Part shown: positions 55,686 to 64,000 of the stretch, piece after piece
Layout: each line of letters opens with the position of its first letter
How positions within the stretch are numbered: position 1 is the first letter of the stretch
Notes under the pieces: model-generated
The model's database searches: none
What the model was told of the DNA's origin: nothing
What the model saw: only the letters and a program-made list of their open reading frames with translations
Assembly: GCA_001179505.1 (NCBI GenBank)
Contig: CDMY01000281.1
Coordinates: 3,764-67,763 of the forward strand
Source of the DNA: Vitrella brassicaformis
Taxonomy: Eukaryota > Sar > Vitrellaceae
DNA: 64,000 nucleotides
Direction of reading: 5' to 3'
Position numbers and translations under genes: made by a program

Positions 55686-58352
55686 GGGTTGTCGGTCACA
55701 CAACACACACATACGGCCTCTGCTTTGCTGCAAGAAGGTCGCCTTTTGATCAAGTGAGCTCACTAAGCTGGATTGCGTGTCCTGCCTGCCTATATTGCCT
55801 GCCTGGTTGTCTGTCTCTTCTTGAATGAGGGAGGGAGGGAGGGAGGGGGGCAGGGGGGGAGCGGTTACATCAGTCTCTCTGTCTGTGAAGTGTGTAGTAT
55901 CTATCTACTTGTGTCCTGCCTGCCTGCCTGCCAGCCACACACCCGTGCGCGTGGCCGGCCGACCCAGCCACTCACCGTTTTCGCTGCCCGATTTTTCGCC
56001 CGTCGGTCGATCCCTCCATCCATTCATCGGGCAGACAGCAGAGTGAGTGGCAGACACTGGTTCAGTTCTTTCTTTCTGAGCGTCAATGGCCGTCTCGCGG
56101 TGGTGTGCTGTGTTCCGAGGGGTGCGAACGTGATCTCTTGGAACGAGCACACACACACACGCCTGATGGTGGTGTGTCTGGATGGCTGGCTGCTGTCCGA
56201 GGTGGGTGTGGGGGGCATGCGTGTGTGGGTTTGTGGTGGTGGTGATGGTGTTGGTTGTGTGTCTGTGTGTGGTCATGCTTTGACTGCGGGGGGTTGATGG
56301 TGATGGGAGGGGGATGGGGGGTAGATAGGGGGTCCTCTAGCTAGGTTCTTTGTATCATAGTTCATTGGCCGGTGTGATGGCATGGAGTAAGTGGACACAC
56401 ACACGGGCACACACACATATATATACACATGCGATCTCGATCACGATCTCATCTATCTCGGTGGGTGCACCATGCAATCCTCCAGTGGACCTTTGAGACG
56501 GCGAGACGTCAGCGAATGCACTTCGCTGAATGTCTCTCCGTCTCTGGCAGCTGCGGAAGGCTTGCTGGGGCACTGCACTGATGAACTGACTGATGAGCCA
56601 TCTACACAGCATATGGAGCAGATAGACACCACACCCTTTTAATCTCTTTCTGTCTGTTGGTGGAGGTGGGGCGGGCTGTCTTTCTGATCCCCATCCCCAC
56701 CACGTGTTAATAGCATGGATGGATGGATGGATGGTTTGGTCAGGGGGCGGGGCGGAAGGAAAGGAGGCAGGCAGGAATGCGCCACGACGACCAGACCACC
56801 AACACGCTGCTGCCTCTGCCTTTTTTCCTTGCCAGCTGCCTGCCTGACCGACACGTGTTGTAAATAGTTGCTCGCTCGACGGATGGATGGATGGATGGAT
56901 GCTCCGGACAGACGTGTGCTGCGCCGGGCATGCATACGTCAGATCGAACGACGGGAGGGACCATGGTTGTGAGAGTTTTTGTACAGAGAGAGAGAGTCTG
57001 CGCCTCTCCCGAGGCTTCCATTCATCGATCGATCTGTGCCCATAGATAATTCATTCGCTGCATGTGCAGGGGGACGGCGGGGGAGGGGAGGGGAGGGGGG
57101 CAAAGGTGAGCCGAGGCGTCTGTGCGTCTCGGGTTTTTCTCGTCCCCCGCTCGCTCGTGCGGCGGGGGGCTTCATCTCATCCACTCGTCCGTCCACTTAC
57201 TGTAGCTGACTCACTGACTCACTGACGGGTGGCGTGTTTATCTGTCTGTCTGTGTGTGTGTGTGAGGGGTGGTGTGTGTGGGGTGGTGTGTGTGGGGTGT
57301 CTTCCACTCTGGCCTGGCTGCACGATGCACCTGCTCGTGGTGTATGCCGCTTGTGGGTGGCAGATAGACTTGCTCTTGACTGGCTAGTGCTGCTTTGGAT
57401 GGATGGACGGACGGACTGGTGTGTGTGTGTGTGTGTGTCGGGTGTGTGTGTGGTCGGTGCTGGCCCCGGCCCTTTCTCCCTCCCTTCCTCCCTCCCTCTG
57501 TGAGCGGCTCGATCAATGGCGTGGGCTGTTGCAGGGGAGGGCACAGGGGGGGAGGAACACCGCGGGGGCACTGCGTATTATCGTTGCGTGTGTACTTGTG
57601 TGTGTGTACTTGTGTGTGTGTGTTGCATGCCGTGACTGCCTGCCTGCCTGCCTGGGTGACTTGATCGGACCGTCATCACTACTCGCAATGTTTCTACGCT
57701 GCCGTCAATTCATATCTTCTCAAACCACGAAGGGCTGAACGATTCAGCTTTCCGCTTTGAGCCTGCCGAAACCGAAACTAAGCAATAGTGAACCTTCTAC
57801 CTATCTCAGTGGCTGTCGGTCTGTCTGTCTGTCGGTCTGTCCGTCTGCTTGCCGGTTCATACCCCACCCCTCCACCCCCACAGACATGCGCACGCACACG
57901 CAGGTTTCCCCTCCCTGTCGAGTCCGTCCGTGTCGCCCCGATATTGCAACCACAGGTCTGACAGACAGACAGACAGTCACTGCTATCGATTAACAGACAG
58001 GCACTGACTGACATCACTGCCTGCCTGGCCGACCGAGCGAGCGCTCTCCGGTTGGTGTGTCGATAAAAATCACGGTCACAAACTCACTCAGTGGCTGGCT
58101 AGCTGCCACAAACTGACTGACGATTTCTATCTATGTCTGCAGGACGGAGGGGCCCGGCCCGCCGGACCGGCGCTCGCTACAAGCAGACGGGAAGGAGAGC
58201 CGAGAGGAGACAGCAGAGATCTTGACATACAGCCAGAAAGGCAGGCACTTTTCGTGTCTCTGCGTACTCTTACGCCTTGCCCCCCTCTCTCGCCCTCTCT
58301 GTCCGCACCTAATCTGCTCTATATCTCCCTCCCTCCCTCCCCCCAGCGTCAC
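55686..58352. other. Gene-poor interval rich in microsatellites and G-runs
   Basis: 2.7 kb with (GGGA)n at 55825-55860, GTGGTGATGG repeats at 56225-56260, (GGAT)n at 56715-56735 and 56880-56900, a G-run cluster at 57068-57103, and TG tracts at 57250-57300 and 57420-57450. (GTCT)n lies at 57820-57845. No supported gene; probably 3' flank of both neighbours. Confidence 0.55.
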
Positions 58353-61300
58353 TCACTCCATCTCCGTCACGGTGGCGGGGAAGACGCGTCGATAGGCCGC
58401 TCTATAAGCGTTGACGTACTCGTTGTCCTTCGTGGGCCGCCCCACCACGCTTGCCACCGAGTGCCTCGGCCCCTTCCCGCCCCCTCCCCGGCCGACGACA
58501 TGAGTCAGCGCCCTCCGCACAGCCGACCCAACCTCCTCCTCTCTCTCGTGCGACAGCCGCAGGCACCTCTCATAGCCCCCCAGCACCTGCCCGTAGACCC
58601 GCGCCACCTCAGCCCAGGTCAGGCCTGCCTGCTGGAAGGCGCACTTGACGCGAACGTTGCAGGTGTCCTTGAGAGAAGGGTCGGTGGAGGTGGGGAGGTC
58701 GTCTGCTGGGAGGGTGAAGGTCGTGTGGTGGGGGAGGTGGGTCTTGAAGGTGACGAGGCCGCCCCGGACGTCGACGCGCTTGACACAGGGGGAGTGGCGA
58801 TGGGAGAAGAGGGCAACGAAGTCGGCTCGGGGGGTGTTGCTCATCAGCCGATAGGTACCCTCCTGATCACATAGAGGGAGGGAGAGGTGCCGCCTCGTGC
58901 GGTGTGGTGTGTCTGCGTACCGGTCGTTTGAGTGTGATGCGTGCGGTGTGTGCCCGCAGCGTCTCCACCACCCGAAACGCATAGCGATATCGCATCCGAT
59001 GCCGAGACGACAGACTCCTGACACACACGCACGCACACAAAGGCTCGATAGATTGCAGCACGAACAGGAAGGACGGCATTCCCTCTCCTTCATTGGCCCA
59101 CCCCACCGACCTGAAGTGTATTCTCTGCGGTGCCTGTGTGGGGTCTGAGGGGTCCTCGATGCGCACAAACAGCCCCCCGGCCTCTATCACATACCGCAGC
59201 TCTCTGCTACCCTCCAACACCTGCGCACGAGGGCCCCTCTCCCTCGAGACGTCGCCATCCGACCGGTCGCCGCTCTCCCCCACCTTCCCTCGATAGGGAA
59301 ACACGAAGTCGCCCCGCTCGGTCACCTCCATCAGCCCCCACTTGGTGGTCACCTTCTGGGGCGGAACGTCTCGGGTGTCAAGCAGCTCCTGCAGCATGCC
59401 GTCCTCCTCACCCCTCATCGCTGGGGCGGTGGTGGTGGTGGTGGTGGCAGCGCCGCCCTCCTGGCCACCGCCGACGCCGACACCCCCACCACCGCCACAC
59501 ACCCCGCCGCCCACCGACATGCCCTCGTTGTTGCCGCCCCGGTCTGACTGCGCCGAGTGCTGGCTGATGCCGTATGCCGGGATGATCGAGTTCATGCTCT
59601 GCTCCAGGGACCGGTGCGACATGGCGCAGGACGAGCCGCACACCGACCCACCTCCTCCCCCGCCCCCCACTTGTTGTGCAGGGGACCCCCCACTGCTCTG
59701 AGGGAAAGGCACGGGCGTCGGCAAGGGGAAGAAGGACCCACCACCACCCATTATCTGCTGTCTGCGGTGCGAGTGCAGGTCGGTCATGCTCAGCGGCCCT
59801 GCGGGGGTCACTCGCTGCGATGGGGCGAGGGAGGGCGACTGGCCGGGCGTCGAGAAGCCGTACTGCGCTCCCCCAAACAGGGGATCATATGGCGACGACA
59901 GCTGAGGGTGTGCTCGCGCCGGCGTGTTGGAATACGACCGCAACACCAGCGACGGCGGGATGGGGGGGCGGGGGAAATCGCCCTGTGACGGCGAGGACCG
60001 GGGAGGGAGGTAGGAGGGTGGCGGGTGGCTGCCCGTGGGGCTGGAGGGGCCGAACGGGCCTGTGAAGGGGATGTGCAGGCCTGCAGCATCCCTCTCAGGG
60101 CTCCCCCGCGGCAAAGGTGGCTTGACTTTGACATTGTGCGGGTCCGCCCTCGCCGTCCAGGGCGACGCAAACCTCTCATCATCAAGCCTCGGCAGCAACG
60201 GCGGCGGTTGATGGACATCGGCCTCACCTGCCGTGTCAGCCGGTGGCCTCGGCCGCTCTCGTGAGCCGCTCCGGTTGCTTCGGCGGTCATCCAGCACGTG
60301 CACATGTGGGCTCGCCATGGGCCGTGACGGGCTAGCGAGTGGCGAAGAGAAGGGAACCCCGCCCCTCCTCGCGTCTGGCTCGGGTGAGGCAGCCTGGTGG
60401 GTCGTGTGGCTGTGGCTGTGGCTGTGGCTGTGATGGCTGGGCAGCGGCTGCCTCGCCGGGCTCATCCGCACAGCCGACGGCGCCATGGCCATGGCGCCCC
60501 CATGATCGCTCGACGTGCGGGACATCATTGCACTGGACAGCTGCGAGAAGTGCCGAGAGTCGTCTTCCTTTTCCCTGATGTCGTGGGTGTGGGTGCCTTC
60601 GCCGCCGCTGCTGCTGGAGCTGGTGCTCGGCCGGTCTCGCGCCTTCTTGATCCGGGGAATGTCCACCACTTTGTTCTTCTGCGGCAGCACACTGGTAGGG
60701 AGGCCGGCTGTTGCTGCTCCTGCTCCTTCTCCTGCCGCTGATGCCGACGCCGACGCCGAGCGAATGGTGGCGGTGACCCCGGGGACCTTCAGCGGCAGAC
60801 TGCCGATTGACGGGGAGGAGAACGAGTTGTCTGCGTCAGAGTTGGAGCTGTAGGTCAGCGACGATGCCCGTGAGTCGCGCAGAGGGTTCCTGCTCTTCGC
60901 CGCCTTGCTCCCTTCCCCGCCGCGCTTGTTGTTGTGCCTGTCGGCCTGGGGGTCCTTGTTCGGCGACAGGTGGATGGCCGTCCCGGTGGACGAGCGGCGC
61001 GACGAGGTGCACCCCGACTCCTCGCCAGCAGATATCCGCCGCGGCGCGCCGTCGCCCCGCCGACAGGTGGTCATTGGCGAGACGGAGCTGTTGCTGTCGT
61101 CCACCTCATCCAGCCACTTGGGGTCATACCGGATGCGCAGCGGCAGGTCCACTGGCCCCTGCGGACGGCTGTGGTCCTTTACCGCACCTTTGGCCGCCAG
61201 CCGGAGGTAGGCGCCTCGAGCGGAGGAGTGGTCGCCATGCACGTGGACGATCGACGATGCCGCCGAGCTGTCCGTCGCCCTCTCCCTCTCCCTCTCGGAC

Positions 61301-62245
61301 AGCCTCGCTTCGTCATGCCCGCCACGGTCCAGGTCTATCGGCAGCTCCTCCAACCTCGCCGCTGGCGACTGCGGCTCCTCCCTCTCCTCTTCGTGAATCA
61401 CCGGAATGCCCTGACCCGGCGGCCACCTGGTAGCCATGGTGGACGACACCTGGCTCACCGGCCGCACTCGGTGGTGGTCCCTCTCTCTCTCCCTCTCCCT
61501 CTCCCTCTCGCGCGGCGAGGCCATCATTGGCCCATGCGACACGAGAGTGGCCGAGGTGGAGAGGTCCGACATTCCCGCACGGCCGGGGAACGGCGGGGAC
61601 GACTGGTCGGACGGCGGGGGTGCGGGATACGGTGACCGCTGACACGTGTCGATGGTCCTGGGTGGTCTGAGGGAGTCTGCGTCGCTGGACGGGGCGGGGG
61701 TGTGTGGGTGTGGGTGTGGCGGCAGGGGAGGCTTGTCTGGCGACGGGAGGTGGCGAGGCGGCACTGGGGGGGCGTCGTTCAGAAAGGGATGGTCGATGAG
61801 CGAGGGCAGGTTGGGCTGCAGGCAGTAGGTGGGATCCAGCAACCGACGCAACAAGTCGGCAGCCTGCCAACAGACACACCGAACAAACAGCCCAAACAAA
61901 TGCCGCCCGCGATGTGGTGAACGAATGCACTTCTCCTCTCTCTCACCTGGGGCGATACGGCGTCCGGCAGTGGCTCGAGGTCGCTCGCCGTCCGCTCGAA
62001 CGCCCTCACCGCGCCCACGCCCCGGCCCTCCACACGCCAGGGCGCCCTCCCCACAATCAGGTGGTACAGCACGCCGCCAGCCTGCCAGAGGTCGCCGGCA
62101 GCCTCATACTGCAGGGGGGGCAGATGCGATGCCGACTGCGGTATGGCTGGAATGAGCCCCGCCTGGCCGAAGTCGGTCAGGCGCAGGTCTAGCTCACGGG
62201 TTAGCAGGAGATTGGACAGGCTGATGTTGCTGAACACCCAGAGAC

Positions 62246-62287
<42 letters not shown>

Positions 62288-63046
62288 AGAGGGAGGGAGA
62301 GTGTTGTTGTGGTTTTGATGGCATGCTTGATTGATGCCTGCCCACGCATCGCACTTACCCGTGTTTGACGTTGTTTTGGTGGAGGAAGTGTATGGTCTGC
62401 AGCAGCCGGCGCATCCACGACTGCACCCACAACTCGGGAAGCCCAACACTACCTGAACGAACGAACGCACCAACACCAACACCAACACAGAAAGAGGGAC
62501 ACACACAGAGAGAGGGAGAGAGTGAGTGCAGCTGGCTGGCTGGTACGGTACACCTGACCTCTCTGGTGCTGAAAGTTGAGCAGGTATCTCTTGAGGTCGC
62601 CATTGTCACAGTACTCGAGCACCAGCCCCTTGTGGTGGCGCGTGTCAAACGCCCCAAGCACGCGGCATATCCCATGGTGCCCAGCGCTCCCCTGGGTCTC
62701 GCGCATCGGGTTCGACCACACCAGATTGTGATAGAAAATCTCGTTGTCCACCTGTGTGTGATGCAGACGTAGGACACACAAACCCACTCCATAGGACCAT
62801 AGAGCCATGCATGCACTGCCAGTGCTCTCCTGTCGCCCTGTCACCTACTTGTGCGCGCAGCTCCGGCGTGTCCAGCTGGTTCTTTGTGTAGGTCTTGAGA
62901 GCGACCGGCCCCGCGTGGCTGGCGCCGTCGGTGTGGAGCACATTGGGCACGGCCCGCCAGACGGTGGCGTGCCGGGTCCCCCCGATGTGCTCCTTGCCGT
63001 GGAAGTTCGAGAGATCAAAGCAGCGCTGCTGCCCGCCGCATTCCAT
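58353..63046 (-). CDS. PLK4-like protein kinase homologue with degenerate catalytic loop (probable pseudokinase)
   Basis: Starts MECGGQQRCFDLSNFHGKEH at 63046; stop at 58353; about seven exons, the largest about 61860-59112. N-lobe: IGGTRHATVWRA in place of the Gly-rich loop, VALKTY (lysine kept), NEIFYHN (helix C Glu), then LVLEYCDNGDLKRYL at the hinge. C-lobe: LLQTIHFLHQNNVKHGN + ISLSNLLLTRELDL, aligning with PLK4 'HRDLTLSNLLLTRNMNI', then LTDFGQAGLI. The HRD Asp is Asn, and no APE/T-loop threonine is evident before DLWQAGGVLYHLIVGRAPW. A Ser/Pro-rich central region of about 850 residues follows. The C-terminus has GTYRLMSNTPRADFVALFS, similar to PLK4 cryptic polo-box 'LMEN-x-P-x-ADFEV-x-F'. 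PLK4 initiates centriole/basal-body duplication; the role here is inference. Confidence 0.8.
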
Positions 63047-63188
63047 CGCTCACCGCAAACCCATCACGCCAACGCTATCACAAGACGCCTCACCGAGGCC
63101 CTATCGACGGCCACATGCCTCACAAATGGCTGCAAGTGGCTCATCGCTCTCGTGGCTTAGGGTCCTTGTGAAACGGGATACTGAGAAT

Positions 63189-63200
63189 GGCGAGCTTTTT
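63189..63200 (+). promoter_or_regulatory. GCGAGCTT promoter element, site 9
   Basis: GGCGAGCTTTTTTTT lies 50 bases upstream of the plus-strand Myb-like ATG (63250) and 143 upstream of the PLK4-like ATG. Confidence 0.45.
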
Positions 63201-63249
63201 TTTGTTGAGGAATTCTTGCGTTGAGGTTTTGAAGGCCTGATTTGATCAG

Positions 63250-64000
63250 ATGCTGCCGAGCAAGCTCGAGATCGGCAGCATTGCGGCTGCGACAGCGGGT
63301 CTCAAGCGCCTCAGGGGAGAGCCATGCGGGGCAACGAGCGAGTCGCCTCACAAGGTAGGGGAGGTGGGCAGCACGACCCGACCAGAAGGGCAGGCTTCAA
63401 GTTGCCGCAGCGCAATGCCTCACTCCCACGTTGCCGGCCATTTCTGCCGTTGTGTTGACCGTGGGTATATACCGTCTTGCGTGTGTTGCAGAGGCGTTGC
63501 TACAATGTGCCGCTGATGAAGCCGCCCCTGCCCGCCCCTCCGCCGCAGGGCGAAGTGCCAATTGCACCAAACTCTGACAACGGGGCCTCGGTGTGTGAGC
63601 TGACGACAGTCAGTCAGCCGATCGTGGCCGCGCGTGTGTATGTGTGTGTGATGGTCTTCCTTCGTGTGTGTGGGGCTGTTTGTTTGTTGTCAGGGTCGGC
63701 CGGTGCAGGCAGCGTGGAGCAGCGAGGAGGACGCCCACCTGTACCATCTGGTCATTACCTGTGGCTCCAACAGGTGGGCAGTGCAGTGCCGCACAGAGAG
63801 CAGGCAGCGGCGGCGGCTCGGCTGTGGTTCATTCAGACATCCGTGTGCTCTGGCTGGCCTCCCTCCCTCCCTCCCTCCCTCCCTCTGTGTGTTGTGCGTC
63901 CGTCAGGTGGCGCGACGTGGCCGCGGCCCTCAACCACAAGTGGCACAACAACAGGACACGTAAGCTCCTCTTGTGTGCTATGGGCACCCGCCATTCGGCA
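63250..64000 (+). CDS. Myb/SANT-domain protein, 5' part (runs off the window)
   Basis: ATG at 63250 (MLPSKLEIGSIAAATAGLKR). Exons: 63250-63354; 63493 to about 63591; about 63694-63772; about 63907-63960. A Pro-rich segment (LMKPPLPAPPPQGEVP) is followed by AAWSSEEDAHLYHLVITCGS then NRWRDVAAALNHKWHNNRT. This matches one Myb repeat: first W, E-E-D acidic turn, second W; the third W-equivalent is also W (KWHNNRT, cf. 'R-x-x-x-QC-x-x-RW'). Cut at the window end, so the number of repeats and the class (MYB transcription factor or SANT chromatin protein) are open. Divergent from the PLK4-like gene, 203 bases apart. Confidence 0.65.

Noticed and set aside
55773-58120. Open frames on both strands in the gene-poor interval
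   Set aside because: Driven by TG, GGGA and GGAT repeats; no consistent phases, motifs or plausible starts.
59130-61642. Several plus-strand frames opposite the large PLK4-like exon
   Set aside because: GC-rich antisense shadows with Arg/Pro-rich text and no domains.

Overview
This window is nuclear DNA from a GC-rich, intron-dense protist. Almost every gene is broken by introns of about 55-250 bases loaded with CA, TG, CTGT and ATGG microsatellites. The gene content (26S proteasome assembly factor, an SLC43-like transporter, secretory proteins, one protein with a signal peptide plus plastid-type transit peptide, centriole kinase homologue) fits an alveolate with a secondary plastid. A chromerid such as Vitrella brassicaformis is my best guess; that is inference from gene style, not a database result. 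There is one assembly gap of 300 N (55386-55685).

Layout. 1-1157: 3' part of an SLC17-like MFS transporter. 2.8-6.5 kb: small membrane protein and, divergently, a PSMD5-like proteasome chaperone. 6.8-10.2 kb: a secreted protein and a divergent persulfide dioxygenase fused to a phosphatase-like DUF442 domain. 10.7-13.8 kb: unknown protein and a divergent ABHD5-like hydrolase. 14.4-15.4 kb: candidate plastid membrane protein. 16.0-24.7 kb: carbonyl reductase, then three secreted or membrane proteins (mucin-linked beta-propeller, four-TM protein, Cys-rich glycoprotein). 25.5-31.8 kb: a large protein joining two globin-like domains to a six-TM ion channel. 32.0-33.4 kb: BTB-like protein. 33.8-41.4 kb: very long FHA/EF-hand/coiled-coil gene. 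41.6-45 kb: Cms1-like ribosome biogenesis factor and an SLC43/ApiAT-like transporter. 46.6-49.7 kb: nuclear-looking protein with a recent intragenic tandem duplication. 50.1-55.3 kb: TTC33-like TPR protein, DNAJC17-like J-protein (intronless) and a triple CCCH zinc-finger protein. 58.4-63.0 kb: PLK4-like kinase whose HRD motif is HGN. 63.25 kb to the end: start of a Myb/SANT protein.

The most unusual signals are (1) the globin-channel fusion, (2) the PLK4-like kinase lacking the catalytic aspartate, (3) the octamer GCGAGCTT that recurs in at least nine promoter regions, mostly between divergent gene pairs, and (4) introns carrying a CA tract near the donor and a complementary TG tract near the acceptor. 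Exon junctions were worked out by hand from GT/GC-AG sites, reading phase and family alignments from memory; start codons and junctions of the unrecognised genes are less certain.
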